From Dysgonomonas hofstadii (GTDB lineage: Bacteria; Bacteroidota; Bacteroidia; Bacteroidales; Dysgonomonadaceae): DNA of 64,000 nt. A model generated the notes under the pieces. The model had not been told where the DNA came from. It saw only the letters and a list, made by a program, of their open reading frames with translations, and did not search any database. Position 1 is the first letter of the stretch. Each line of letters begins with the position of its first letter. Position numbers and translations under genes: made by a program. This document shows, piece after piece, positions 55,558 to 64,000 of this stretch. Location of the stretch: the NCBI RefSeq assembly GCF_014196915.1, contig NZ_JACIEP010000010.1:1-64000 (forward strand), read 5' to 3'.

Positions 55558-57525
55558 ATGAAAAGAATATTGTTTGCATTATTATTTTCTTTTTTAACTA
55601 TCGGTGCCATAGCTCAGATCCAGGAGCCTGTGAAGTTTTCAGCTGAATTGAAAATTATATCAGACTCCCAAGCGGAAATAATCTTTTCCGGAACTATCGA
55701 CGGCGGCTGGCACGTTTACTCCACCGAATTGCCTTCCGGAGGGCCTGTTTCCACATCCATTACGATAGAAGAAATAAAAGGCGCCGAGACAGATGGAAAG
55801 CTTACATTCAGAGGGCAGGAAGTGAAAGCATTCGATAAAGTATTCGATATTAACCTTCGCTATTTTGAGAAGAATGCTGTATTTGTCCAGAAAATAAAGA
55901 TTACAGAACCTGAATATCTTGTAAGCGGATATCTCGAATATGCAGCTTGTAATGACGAAAGCTGTCTGCCGCCGACAAGTGTTCCTTTCGATTATACAAA
56001 CGGAAATGTAGAGGTTACAACCGGAAACAGCGAAACTGTTGTTTCCGGTGTATCCAGTATCCAGGGCGATAGTCCCGATTATTGGACACCTGTGATCAAG
56101 GAGTTGAATAGCTTTGGAGAAACTCTGGGGAAAAACGATATATCCTGGATATATATTTTTATCACCGGTTTTCTGGGTGGATTGCTGGCTTTGTTTACGC
56201 CGTGCGTATGGCCGATAATTCCAATGACTGTAAGCTTTTTCCTGAAAAAGAATAAGGATAGGAAAAAAGGTATTAAAGACGCTATTACTTATGGCGTGTC
56301 TATAATTGTGATATACGTTCTGCTGGGATTGGCTGTAACCCTCATATTCGGAGCCAGTGCACTTAACGCATTGTCTACAAATGCAATATTCAATATATTG
56401 TTTTGCCTTATGTTGATTGTATTTGCAGCTTCGTTCTTCGGTGCGTTCGAAATCACACTGCCTTCCTCGTGGAGTACCGCAGTAGATAGCAAAGCAGAAA
56501 AAACAGGAGGCCTTATAGGTATTTTCCTTATGGCATTTACCCTGGCTTTGGTCTCTTTTTCGTGTACAGGCCCCATTATAGGATTTCTGTTGGTAGAGGT
56601 ATCTTCCACCGGAAGCATTATAGCTCCGGCTATTGGTATGCTTGGATTTGCGATAGCCTTAGCTTTGCCTTTTACATTCTTTGCGTTATTCCCGTCTTTT
56701 CTGAAGTCAGCTCCAAAGTCGGGTGGATGGATGAATGTGGTGAAAGTATTCTTAGGCTTTATAGAACTGGCGTTCGCTCTCAAATTCCTGTCTGTTGCCG
56801 ACCTTGCATATGGCTGGGGAATCCTTGACAGGGAAACGTTTCTTGCGTTGTGGATCGTTATATTCGGTCTGCTGGGAGTATATATGCTTGGTAAGCTGAA
56901 GTTTCCTCACGACGATGACAGTACAAAAGTGAGTATTCCCCGTTTCTTCATCGGATTGGTATCACTTGCTTTTGCCATATATATGATCCCCGGGTTATGG
57001 GGCGCGCCATTGAAGGCGATCAGCGCATTCTCACCTCCTATGAATACGCAGGACTTTAATCTCTATACAAAGGAGGTTCATGCCAAATTCGATGATTATG
57101 ATATAGGCATGGAGTATGCAAAAAAGAACGGGAAGCCGGTCATGCTTGATTTTACGGGATATGGTTGTGTCAACTGCAGAAAAATGGAGCTGGCCGTCTG
57201 GACTGACAGCAGGGTAAGCAGTATTATTGATAATAAATATGTGCTTATTACTTTGTTCGTAGATGACAAGCGCCCGCTGCCACAACCTGTAAAGATAACT
57301 GAAAATGGAAAGGAAATCACCCTGAAAACAATTGGCGATAAATGGAGCTATCTGCAACGCGTAAAATTCGGGGCGAATGCCCAGCCATTTTATGTACTAC
57401 TGGATAACGACGGGAAACCCCTTAATAAATCTTATGCCTATGACGAAAATATAGACAAATATGTCGATTTTCTGCAAACGGGGCTGGGTAATTATAAAGA
57501 ATTCGAATCAGTAGTTCAATATTAA
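55558..57525 (+). CDS. DsbD-like transmembrane electron transfer protein
   Basis: A 655-residue protein: signal peptide 1-20, periplasmic DsbD-alpha-like domain with CNDESC (Cys131, Cys136), a membrane CcdA domain with LFTPCVWPIIP (Cys216) and SFSCTGP (Cys336) and a C-terminal thioredoxin fold with GYGCVNCRK (Cys537, Cys540). It carries electrons from cytoplasmic thioredoxin to periplasmic proteins. The gene begins 14 bp after the TlpA-like gene and serves it most likely. Confidence 0.92.
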   Translation: MKRILFALLFSFLTIGAIAQIQEPVKFSAELKIISDSQAEIIFSGTIDGGWHVYSTELPSGGPVSTSITIEEIKGAETDGKLTFRGQEVKAFDKVFDINLRYFEKNAVFVQKIKITEPEYLVSGYLEYAACNDESCLPPTSVPFDYTNGNVEVTTGNSETVVSGVSSIQGDSPDYWTPVIKELNSFGETLGKNDISWIYIFITGFLGGLLALFTPCVWPIIPMTVSFFLKKNKDRKKGIKDAITYGVSIIVIYVLLGLAVTLIFGASALNALSTNAIFNILFCLMLIVFAASFFGAFEITLPSSWSTAVDSKAEKTGGLIGIFLMAFTLALVSFSCTGPIIGFLLVEVSSTGSIIAPAIGMLGFAIALALPFTFFALFPSFLKSAPKSGGWMNVVKVFLGFIELAFALKFLSVADLAYGWGILDRETFLALWIVIFGLLGVYMLGKLKFPHDDDSTKVSIPRFFIGLVSLAFAIYMIPGLWGAPLKAISAFSPPMNTQDFNLYTKEVHAKFDDYDIGMEYAKKNGKPVMLDFTGYGCVNCRKMELAVWTDSRVSSIIDNKYVLITLFVDDKRPLPQPVKITENGKEITLKTIGDKWSYLQRVKFGANAQPFYVLLDNDGKPLNKSYAYDENIDKYVDFLQTGLGNYKEFESVVQY

Positions 57526-57559
57526 AGAATAAAAAATACACTTTTCTTACATACAACTT

Positions 57560-57603
57560 CGGAGGGAATTTTATAGTATTAATATGACTAGAAATTCCCT
57601 CCG
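57560..57603. terminator. hairpin between convergent DsbD and GNAT genes
   Basis: CGGAGGGAATTT (57560-57571) and its exact complement (57592-57603) form a 12-bp stem with a 20-nt loop, probably a terminator for both convergent genes although no long U tract follows. Confidence 0.6.
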
Positions 57604-57629
57604 CCTATAATATTCAATTTTTTCGTGTA

Positions 57630-58277
57630 TCAATGTATCTTTAACCCCATATTGTAATTATAATAACTATCTCCTTTAAAGTCAATATATCCTTCGTCTA
57701 GTTTTTCGAAACCCAACCGGGAATAAAATGTCACGTTTTCGGGTAATTGAGTTGTCAGTCCCATTAAATTACAGGCGGGCTTAGAGGCCGTGAGTTCCTG
57801 AACAGTCTGTTTTATAGCAAAAGAACCTGTCCCCATTCCTCTGTATTCTTCCCTGATTGCCACCATCGACAAATAATAATATTCAGAAACCTTCATGGAT
57901 TTAGCCAGCGATTCTTTATTGCAACTATCCAGACTAAGCATCCGGATCAATGGGTTTATCCCAAATCTTGAAATAAAGTCAGGAACCCCGGTTTTTAAAT
58001 ATACAGAAAAGCCTTTTTTTACACCTTGTGGTGGTATTAAAGTAAATGTACCGGTTATTTTTCCAGTATCTTTCTCTCTGATAACATTTGTCAAAGGTTC
58101 CTTATCATTGTTTATAAGCAAACTTGCGCTGAACAACCAAAATAAGCCTGATCTGAGTTGCCCTTCCTTCTTGAAAATAATGGAGTACGCCGGGTTTGTC
58201 TCAAATGCATCAGTTAGAATTTCAGCGACTTCATCAATTTCGGATTGCTGTATTTTTTCAATTAGAAATTTTTCCAT
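57630..58277 (-). CDS. GNAT-family N-acetyltransferase
   Basis: A 215-residue acetyltransferase: the acetyl-CoA loop VAIREEYRGMGTGSFAIKQTV near 135-155, with the RGxGxG/A pattern, and the C-terminal NVTFYSRLGFEKLDEG. It transfers acetyl from acetyl-CoA to an unknown amine. The ATG at 58277 gives MEKFLIEKI..; an upstream start at 58490 would add 71 residues without homology and would run through the promoter of the divergent prmA gene. -7 box TACCTTTG lies at 58296-58303. Confidence 0.8.
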   Translation of the reverse strand: MEKFLIEKIQQSEIDEVAEILTDAFETNPAYSIIFKKEGQLRSGLFWLFSASLLINNDKEPLTNVIREKDTGKITGTFTLIPPQGVKKGFSVYLKTGVPDFISRFGINPLIRMLSLDSCNKESLAKSMKVSEYYYLSMVAIREEYRGMGTGSFAIKQTVQELTASKPACNLMGLTTQLPENVTFYSRLGFEKLDEGYIDFKGDSYYNYNMGLKIH

Positions 58278-58295
58278 ATTTACTATTTCAAATTT

Positions 58296-58303
58296 CAAAG
58301 GTA
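58296..58303 (-). promoter_or_regulatory. -7 box for GNAT gene
   Basis: TACCTTTG on the minus strand, 19 bp before the ATG at 58277. Its position supports the short start. Confidence 0.5.
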
Positions 58304-58395
58304 AAAATAAAATCCGGCAGCCTTCTTTTCTGTCTGTCCTATAATTTTGCATAATTAAGTAATTATCCGGACAGCCTGAATACAGAATAAAAGTG

Positions 58396-58403
58396 TATTT
58401 TTG
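58396..58403 (+). promoter_or_regulatory. -7 box for prmA
   Basis: TATTTTTG on the plus strand, 16 bp before the ATG at 58420, matching TAnnTTTG. Confidence 0.5.
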
Positions 58404-58419
58404 CAGAAAATAAAATATC

Positions 58420-59262
58420 ATGACATATATTGAAGTTAAATTTATCTGCACACCGAATGATGAAATAGTCAACAGTATCCTTTCGGCCACGATAGCCGAG
58501 ATAGGATTCGAGAGCTTTGTGGAAGACGAACTGGGTACGACAGCCTATATACAGAAAGAGCTTTTCGATACCGGAAAATTGGACGAAGTTTTGGGGAATT
58601 TCCCTGTTGAGGCCGAAATAATATATACGTACAAAGCCATAGAAGACCGCAATTGGAACGAAGAATGGGAAAAAAATTACTTCCAGCCATTGATAATAGA
58701 TGATAAGTGTATCATCCAAAGTACATTTCACAACATACCGGCTACTTATGAATATAATATTTACATCGATCCTAAGATGGCATTCGGAACCGGACATCAC
58801 CAAACTACAGAGCTGATGATAAGGGAAATACTGAAAGAAGATTTCACCGGAAAATCAGTACTCGATATGGGTGCGGGAACGGCCATTCTGGCTATTCTGG
58901 CATCTATGCGCGGAGCTGATCCTATCACCGCTATCGATATTGATAAATGGGCATACGACAATGCTCAGGAGAACCTGGCTTTGAACAAAATAGATAACGT
59001 AAAAGTGGAAATAGGCGGTGCCGAACTACTGGGTAGTGAAACTTTCGATATTGTACTGGCGAATATCAACCGCAATATATTGCTGAATGATATTCCGGCT
59101 TACGTTTCTGTGCTTAATAGCGGAGGGTTTTTATATATGAGCGGCTTCTATGTGGAAGATATTCCTGCCATTACTGAGGTGTGCAATAAGAATGGACTAA
59201 TATTCTGTCACAATACGGAAAAAGATAACTGGACAGCCGTTAAATTTAAGAAAGGTATTTAG
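58420..59262 (+). CDS. prmA: ribosomal protein L11 methyltransferase
   Basis: A 280-residue methyltransferase with the N-terminal PrmA substrate-recognition domain (MTYIEVKF, FESFVEDELGTTAYI, NWNEEWEKNYFQPLIID) and a SAM-binding core (MAFGTGHHQTTELMI, VLDMGAGTAILAILASMRG, LANINRNILL). It trimethylates L11 of the ribosome. The highly conserved GTGHHxTT and NIN motifs leave little doubt. Monocistronic. Confidence 0.95.
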   Translation: MTYIEVKFICTPNDEIVNSILSATIAEIGFESFVEDELGTTAYIQKELFDTGKLDEVLGNFPVEAEIIYTYKAIEDRNWNEEWEKNYFQPLIIDDKCIIQSTFHNIPATYEYNIYIDPKMAFGTGHHQTTELMIREILKEDFTGKSVLDMGAGTAILAILASMRGADPITAIDIDKWAYDNAQENLALNKIDNVKVEIGGAELLGSETFDIVLANINRNILLNDIPAYVSVLNSGGFLYMSGFYVEDIPAITEVCNKNGLIFCHNTEKDNWTAVKFKKGI

Positions 59263-59277
59263 ATGATTTATATAAGT

Positions 59278-59313
59278 AAAAAAGACTTTGGTTTTAAATC
59301 CAAAGTCTTTTTT
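59278..59313. terminator. bidirectional terminator
   Basis: AAAAAAGACTTTGG (59278-59291) and its exact complement (59300-59313), 8-nt loop, between convergent prmA and the KdsC-like gene. Confidence 0.9.
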
Positions 59314-59336
59314 ATTTGATCTTTTTATCATAGTTA

Positions 59337-59858
59337 TTACCATCCGAAAGCCTCTTCGCCCATCCATGTGCCCTGTGCTTTCATCACCTGTTCTATAACA
59401 TCACGGGCTACACCGTCGCCACCTTTGCAATGTGATATATACTGCGCTATACCTCTTATTTCGTGTGCGGCATCGGCTGGAGCAACAGCTAGTCCGACTG
59501 TTTTCATCACATGGTAGTCCGGCAAGTCGTCACCCGAATATATAATCTCTTCGGGCTTGTAGCCAGTCTGCTGCATGTAATCGTTCAGGTCGTGTATTTT
59601 GATGCTCGATTTCATATAGATATGCTTTACTCCCAGGCGGGAAAAGCGTTTACGGATATTCTCGGTATCGGCGCCTGTTATAATGGCTACACCGTACCCG
59701 CATTTAACGGCGAGATTGATCGCAAAACCGTCTTTGATGTTTACCATGCGCATCGGTTCACCTTCGGGCGACATGGGGATAGAATTAGGGGACAATACCC
59801 CGTCAATATCAAATATGAAAGATTTTATCTTGCTAAGGTCGTAATTTATACTGCTCAT
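59337..59858 (-). CDS. KdsC-like HAD phosphatase (KDO-8-phosphate phosphatase)
   Basis: A 173-residue cap-less HAD-IIIA enzyme: FDIDGVLS with Asp17 and Asp19, AIITGADTENIRKR, and YSGDDLPDYHVM for motif IV. It fits KDO-8-phosphate phosphatase of lipopolysaccharide core synthesis, or a closely related sugar-acid phosphatase. Its ATG overlaps the stop of the DUF2520 gene by one base (TAATG), so translation is coupled. Confidence 0.85.
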   Translation of the reverse strand: MSSINYDLSKIKSFIFDIDGVLSPNSIPMSPEGEPMRMVNIKDGFAINLAVKCGYGVAIITGADTENIRKRFSRLGVKHIYMKSSIKIHDLNDYMQQTGYKPEEIIYSGDDLPDYHVMKTVGLAVAPADAAHEIRGIAQYISHCKGGDGVARDVIEQVMKAQGTWMGEEAFGW

Positions 59859-60619
59859 TATTTATTTGATTTGTGAATATCTTCGCTTATCAGTTTATAT
59901 AATCGCTTCACATCTTCATCCTCTATCAGGTGCAGGTGATGATTAATAATCCTCTCGTCGAAACGAACGGCAGGGCCGGTCTGTGCTTCTTCTGGCGATA
60001 GAGTGTGCACCTTCGCCGCCGTTTCATCTATCAGAGGGAGCACAACGTCGAATGTTAGTCCGGCTTTTTTCAGGAATTGCTCCGACAAAGCGTACATATG
60101 ATTGGTGAAATTGCATGCAAAGACACCAGTCAGATGCAGATATTGCCTGTTTCCGGACGAAAGGTCGAACACTTTTTCCGATAGCTGGCTTGCTATAGAC
60201 CTGATAGTGATATGGCTTTTTGTGTCTGAACCTTCGGTAAATACAGGCACGGCTTTCCAGTCGATAGGCCTGCTCTTACTGAAAGTCTGAAACGGATATA
60301 GTACCCCGTAATGTGTGGTATAGTTGCTGAACACATCCATTGGAACACTGCCCGCAGTATGTATCCACAATCCGTTATTTGAGGGTATCTGGGAAGCTAC
60401 ACCTTCGAGTACCGAGTCTTTCAATGCAAAAATGTACAGGTCGGCATCGTCTATTATGTCTTTCAGGTCGGTAACAGGTACGGCATCAACCTCTTTAGCC
60501 AGAGCTGAGGCCGATTCCTGTGTACGGCTATATACCTGAATAATATCGAATGACTTGTCGTACAGACCTTTTATCAGATGTGTGGCGACATTGCCAGCAC
60601 CCAGGCATACTACTTTCAT
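59858..60619 (-). CDS. Rossmann-like/DUF2520 oxidoreductase-family protein
   Basis: A 253-residue protein: N-terminal NAD(P)-binding Rossmann fold MKVVCLGAGNVATHLIKGL with GxGNVA at 7-12, related to F420/ProC-type reductases, and a C-terminal helical DUF2520 domain (about 125-250) with HLTGVFACNFTNHMYALSEQ. Function is not established; the family is widespread and often sits with kdsC-like genes, as here. Its start overlaps the stop of the upstream membrane protein gene (ATGA). Confidence 0.85.
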   Translation of the reverse strand: MKVVCLGAGNVATHLIKGLYDKSFDIIQVYSRTQESASALAKEVDAVPVTDLKDIIDDADLYIFALKDSVLEGVASQIPSNNGLWIHTAGSVPMDVFSNYTTHYGVLYPFQTFSKSRPIDWKAVPVFTEGSDTKSHITIRSIASQLSEKVFDLSSGNRQYLHLTGVFACNFTNHMYALSEQFLKKAGLTFDVVLPLIDETAAKVHTLSPEEAQTGPAVRFDERIINHHLHLIEDEDVKRLYKLISEDIHKSNK

Positions 60620-60951
60620 CAGTCTTTCTTTTTAGATGTTAATACCATGGCTATACCGGCTATTATCAATCCGATGGGTACGATGAGATTAGAGTAATCG
60701 GACATCCATCCAAAAAACAGATCGGCATTGAGAAGAACACCGACTCCCAGGAATATCCATCCCAGGATCTTCTTCGGTTGTGTGGCCAGAAATACAATAC
60801 CGGCTATAAGAAAGAATGCCCCGACACTGATAAAGTTGCCACCGTATGGAATTTTATCGAGAAAACCGGTTTTATCGAGAAGGAACAATACACCAAAAAT
60901 AAGTATGGTGATTCCGTATGAGAGTTTGTCGTTTGATTTTACTGTAGACAT
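60619..60951 (-). CDS. small membrane protein with four hydrophobic segments
   Basis: A 110-residue protein with four hydrophobic stretches (about 12-26, 42-56, 64-76, 88-103), possibly related to the LiaF-type or DUF5668 membrane regions, and a basic KKKD tail. Likely in the inner membrane. Function unknown. It overlaps the DUF2520 gene and follows the nitroreductase by 6 bp, so it is part of that operon. Confidence 0.65.
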   Translation of the reverse strand: MSTVKSNDKLSYGITILIFGVLFLLDKTGFLDKIPYGGNFISVGAFFLIAGIVFLATQPKKILGWIFLGVGVLLNADLFFGWMSDYSNLIVPIGLIIAGIAMVLTSKKKD

Positions 60952-60957
60952 AATCTG

Positions 60958-61503
60958 TTATATTAACTGATTGACATTGAATTTTCCTATATGTATTTTT
61001 TCCCATTGAAGTTTTTCTTCATCAACAGGTGGCTTTTCTTGTGCTTTGTGGCCGATGGCGATTACAGATAGTACCTGTAGCTGCATAGGAATGTCGAGCA
61101 ATTCCTTGACGTATTCTTCGGCAGGGGTATCGGCTATGGTATTGCGTTCGCGTATCTGTACCCAACAACTTCCCAGACCAATATCTTCGGCTTGCAATTG
61201 CATGACGATAGAGGCTATAGAAGCATCTTCGATCCACACATCGCTTGTCAGCGGGTCGGCCATAACAACAACAGCCAGCGAACAGCCGGCTATGAGTTTG
61301 CTTCCCGATTTCTTGCATTGCGAAAGCTTTTCCAGCATGTCTTTGTCTTCCACCAACAGAAACTGCCAGGCATTGCTGCTTTTCGATGTGGGAGACATCA
61401 AAGCTGCTTTCATAATAGTTTCTACCTGACCGGGGCTGAGGGGAGCTTCCGTGAATTTACGTATACTGCGACGGCTTTTTATCAGTTCTTTAAAATCAGC
61501 CAT
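60958..61503 (-). CDS. nitroreductase-family FMN protein
   Basis: A 181-residue nitroreductase: KSRRSIRKFTEAPL (8-21) is the FMN phosphate-binding pattern, APTSKSSNAWQF-like MSPTSKSSNAWQFLLV (36-51) and LQAEDIGLGSCWVQIRERN are typical. It reduces quinones or nitro groups with NAD(P)H in the cytoplasm. First part of a compact operon with the membrane protein, DUF2520 and KdsC-like genes. Confidence 0.9.
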   Translation of the reverse strand: MADFKELIKSRRSIRKFTEAPLSPGQVETIMKAALMSPTSKSSNAWQFLLVEDKDMLEKLSQCKKSGSKLIAGCSLAVVVMADPLTSDVWIEDASIASIVMQLQAEDIGLGSCWVQIRERNTIADTPAEEYVKELLDIPMQLQVLSVIAIGHKAQEKPPVDEEKLQWEKIHIGKFNVNQLI

Positions 61504-61522
61504 TATATTTTTGTTCTTATTC

Positions 61523-62902
61523 TTAACGTCTTGTTAAACTTTCTACTTCTTCGCCAAGTTCCGTAACGCTCTTCATGCCCTCAGTGCTGTTCTTACGAAG
61601 CAGTATATTGAGGGTCTGCATGATCAGCTTAATATCCAGAGCCAGTGAGTAGCCGTTGATATAGAGCAGGTCATATTTCAGTTTATCCCATACCGATGTA
61701 TTGTATTTTCCCTGCACTTGTGCCAGTCCGGTAAGTCCAGCTTTTACCCTGTGGCGAAGATTATATTCGGGTATGTCTTTTCTGAACTGATCTACAAAGA
61801 AAGGTCTTTCGGGACGCGGGCCTACAATGCTCATGTCGCCTATCAGTATATTGAATATCTGGGGCACCTCGTCCATACGTGTCGCCCTTAGTATTCTACC
61901 TATTTTAGTGATCCGTTTATCCACATCGTTGGCCAGAACAGGACCCGATATGGCTTCGGCGTTTATCACCATTGTGCGGAACTTGTATATTTTGAATATT
62001 TTATTATCTCTGGTAACGCGCTCCTGCACATAAAAGGCTTGTCCTCCGCTGATTTTGAGTATGAAATATACAATGACAGATGGAATAAAGAATATGATAA
62101 GGCCTATGCCACCCAGAACAACGTCTATGATTCTTTTAAGCGTTTCGCTGCTTGCCGATAAACCTATATCCCTGACGTCGAGAACAGGTGAATCGTCTAT
62201 TTGCAGGAAGTTGGCGTTGAATTGCAGGATGTCGGAATTCTTAGGCTGGTAGTATATTGTATGGCTGTTTTCAACACAATACAGTATTATTTTCTGTTTC
62301 AGATCATCTTCTACGTCTTCGGTAATAAAAGTTACGTCGCATTCCTTTATCAGATCGCATATCTTCGGGTAGCCGGGTGCGCATACATGCTTTACGTTCG
62401 ACCACATTCCTCGGGCTTCTAATAATTTGTAGGCCAAAGCTTGTGATTTTTCATAGCCTATTACCAATACCGATTTCCGCTTGTTGGACATGAAATACAT
62501 ATGGTTCGCGGCAAAGTGCCATACAGTGATCATTACTACCTGTATGATGGAACTGGTTATCAGGATACTTCGGGGATAGGCAAACTCACGGAAGAGGAAG
62601 CTTAATGCCATGGTGATGAGGAACAACGAAAAAATGGCAAGGAAGACTGTATATCCAATTCCCAGCAACGAAAAGTCTTTTGGTTTATCTAATTCGAATA
62701 TATGACTGACTATCACATAGCTGATAATCATATACGGTAATACTGCCCAGAATGCGTTGTAATTGCTTGTGAAATTGTCGAGACTGTCCTTGAAAATATA
62801 ATACGCCAACATATTTGAGCCAAATATGATGGCCAGATCGACCAGTGGCATAATGAACCGGAATCCTTTGTAACCGAATATATTTTCAATGAGTTTGTTC
62901 AT
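61523..62902 (-). CDS. polyprenyl-phosphate sugar-1-phosphate transferase (WcaJ-like)
   Basis: A 459-residue membrane enzyme: four or five N-terminal membrane segments (about 15-140), a central CoA-binding-like Rossmann region (SVLVIGYEKSQALAYKLLEARG), and the C-terminal bacterial sugar transferase domain (about 255-455) with KRIIDVVLGGIGLIIF, KIYKFRTMVINAE, RMDEVPQIFNILIGDMSIVGPRPERP and HRVKAGLTGLAQVQGKYNTS. It loads glucose- or galactose-1-phosphate onto undecaprenyl phosphate to begin a surface polysaccharide. No capsule genes are nearby. Confidence 0.9.
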   Translation of the reverse strand: MNKLIENIFGYKGFRFIMPLVDLAIIFGSNMLAYYIFKDSLDNFTSNYNAFWAVLPYMIISYVIVSHIFELDKPKDFSLLGIGYTVFLAIFSLFLITMALSFLFREFAYPRSILITSSIIQVVMITVWHFAANHMYFMSNKRKSVLVIGYEKSQALAYKLLEARGMWSNVKHVCAPGYPKICDLIKECDVTFITEDVEDDLKQKIILYCVENSHTIYYQPKNSDILQFNANFLQIDDSPVLDVRDIGLSASSETLKRIIDVVLGGIGLIIFFIPSVIVYFILKISGGQAFYVQERVTRDNKIFKIYKFRTMVINAEAISGPVLANDVDKRITKIGRILRATRMDEVPQIFNILIGDMSIVGPRPERPFFVDQFRKDIPEYNLRHRVKAGLTGLAQVQGKYNTSVWDKLKYDLLYINGYSLALDIKLIMQTLNILLRKNSTEGMKSVTELGEEVESLTRR

Positions 62903-62978
62903 TCAGTCAATAATTAGTCTAATGTATAACTCTTCTTTTTCCAGATTACACTACTGTTTGGCAGGCAGGTATATGTCT

Positions 62979-64000
62979 TTATTTCTTTTTAGCTTTACCT
63001 TTTGCTTTCGGAGTAGCTTTGCTGTCAGTTTCAGTTACTATTTTCATAGCGGCTTCAAAATCGAGACTGTCAGGCGCTGTACCCTTGGGAATTTTGTAAT
63101 TGTTCTTTTTGTATGCTATGTATGGACCGTATCTGCCATTCAGCACCTGAAGATCTGTATCTTCTGCAAATGTTTTAATAACTTTTTCCGCATCCTTTTG
63201 CCTTTTATCGAGGATCAAAGGAATGGCGTCGTCTATGTCCACACTATAAGGATCATAACCTTTTGGCAAAGATATGAATTTTCCGTCATGTTTGATATAC
63301 GGGCCGAATCTTCCTGCACCTACGCTTACTACTTTTCCTTCATAATCGCCGATGGTACGTGGCAGGTCGAATAGTTTCAACGCTTCTTCGAGCGTAATGG
63401 TAGCAATCGACTGAGTCTTTTGCAGGCCTGCAAACTGAGGTTTTTCATCTTCGTCCTGCACACCTATTTGTGCCATAGGGCCAAAACGGCCTATTTTGAC
63501 AGATACCTGCCGCCCCGATTTAGGATCGGTTCCCAGAATACGTTCACCGATCTTGTGGTCGGTTTGCATATTTGTGGCCGATTCTACTACCGGATGGAAT
63601 ACCTTGTAGAATTTATCGATAAGTTCAGTCCAGTTTTCTTCACCTTCGGCTACCTGGTCAAATTCTTTTTCGACGGTTGCCGTAAAGTTATAATCAAGTA
63701 TATCGGGGAAGTATTCTGTTAAAAAGTCGTTTACAACCATTCCCGTATCGGTAGGGATCAGTTTCCCTTTGTCTGTACCTGTTATTTCAGTCTTCTCGCT
63801 GTCGGTAATCTTATCTTTTTTTAGGGTAAGTACGTTGTATTGCCGTTCAGTTCCTTCTATATTCGTTTTCTCTACATATTCGCGGTTCTGAATGGTGGAA
63901 ATAGTTGGCGCATAAGTCGATGGGCGTCCGATACCCAGCTCTTCGAGTTTCCTTACCAGCGAAGCCTCTGTGTAACGGCTCGGGCGTTGAGTGAAACGTT
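62979..64000 (-). CDS. topA: DNA topoisomerase I, C-terminal part (gene runs off the window)
   Basis: The frame is open to the window edge: its first visible codons, at 63998, read RFTQRPSRYTEASLVRKLEE, a conserved part of the topoisomerase IA fold. It continues with GIGRPSTYAPTISTI and several C-terminal topoisomerase repeats (IGRFGPMAQIG, GRFGPYIKHDGK, GRYGPYIAYKKN), ending in a basic tail KAKGKAKKK. It relaxes negative supercoils. About 339 C-terminal residues are visible; the catalytic Tyr and Toprim domain are upstream. The ATG at 63740 is internal, not the start. Confidence 0.95.
   Translation of the reverse strand, partial: RFTQRPSRYTEASLVRKLEELGIGRPSTYAPTISTIQNREYVEKTNIEGTERQYNVLTLKKDKITDSEKTEITGTDKGKLIPTDTGMVVNDFLTEYFPDILDYNFTATVEKEFDQVAEGEENWTELIDKFYKVFHPVVESATNMQTDHKIGERILGTDPKSGRQVSVKIGRFGPMAQIGVQDEDEKPQFAGLQKTQSIATITLEEALKLFDLPRTIGDYEGKVVSVGAGRFGPYIKHDGKFISLPKGYDPYSVDIDDAIPLILDKRQKDAEKVIKTFAEDTDLQVLNGRYGPYIAYKKNNYKIPKGTAPDSLDFEAAMKIVTETDSKATPKAKGKAKKK

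Noticed and set aside
58278-58490. N-terminal extension of 71 residues on the GNAT gene at 57630
   Set aside because: Runs through a -7 box and into the divergent prmA coding region without family similarity.
62979-63740. A short 253-residue topoisomerase-like protein starting at 63740
   Set aside because: The frame continues without a stop to the window edge with conserved topoisomerase sequence, so it is only the 3' part of a longer gene.

Overview
The window comes from a Bacteroidota chromosome, most likely order Bacteroidales (Dysgonomonas/Parabacteroides-like; the genus is a guess from overall flavour, not proved). Support: a SusC/SusD pair, a two-subunit B12-dependent methylmalonyl-CoA mutase, repeated -7 boxes of the Bacteroidetes type TAnnTTTG upstream of genes, A-rich start regions largely without Shine-Dalgarno sequences, Bacteroidales lipoprotein signals, and a leu operon with two LeuA-type proteins. 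No tRNA, rRNA or CRISPR array was seen. Layout: 1-3.1 kb is an accessory patch: an IS21-like element end cuts an E1/ThiF-like gene that follows a three-domain multi-ubiquitin-like gene, with a divergent XRE regulator plus ImmA/IrrE protease and an untranslated structured region between them. 3.2-7.3 kb is mutA-mutB. 7.6-14.7 kb holds a lipoprotein, a SAM methyltransferase, a double GNAT acetyltransferase, diacylglycerol kinase, a secreted endonuclease/phosphatase-family lipoprotein and an M16 protease. 14.7-23.7 kb is the leucine operon leuA-leuC-(four-helix-bundle gene)-leuD-leuA2-(LtaS-like sulfatase)-leuB, headed by a convincing leader-peptide attenuator that has apparently not been separately annotated. 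23.8-31.5 kb holds a HAD phosphatase, a DUF937-like protein, a B12-binding radical SAM protein, a repeat surface protein, a C1 peptidase and an MFS transporter. 31.5-36.2 kb holds a methyltransferase and a nucleotide/nucleoside salvage operon: split 5'-nucleotidase, NupG-type permease and PfkB-family kinase. 36.5-40.6 kb holds an XRE regulator, a large nested inverted repeat and the most unusual gene set of the window: three paralogous secreted proteins (two lipoproteins, one exported) with repeated Cys-Tyr motifs followed by, and translationally coupled to, a radical SAM/SPASM maturase-type enzyme. 40.66-41.2 kb is a GC-rich, apparently non-coding island. 41.4-49.5 kb holds an APC permease, a GH43 / DUF1080 / Gfo-Idh-MocA glycoside-degrading operon with a perfect palindromic operator at its promoter, and a TPR-AraC regulator. 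49.6-57.5 kb is a SusC-SusD-TlpA-DsbD operon. 57.6-64 kb is housekeeping: GNAT, prmA, kdsC-like phosphatase, DUF2520 oxidoreductase, a membrane protein, nitroreductase, a polyprenyl sugar-phosphate transferase and the 3' part of topA. How genes work together: the leu genes cover the leucine branch; the nucleotidase/permease/kinase set can strip periplasmic nucleotides, import the nucleoside and phosphorylate it; the DUF1080 and Gfo/Idh/MocA proteins fit the 3-keto-glycoside route of sugar cleavage; TlpA and DsbD fit periplasmic thiol handling linked to a SusCD importer. Small intergenic hairpin repeats (three copies of one modular family, an AATTAGC family in the leu operon and a GACGCAG hairpin) are unusually visible.
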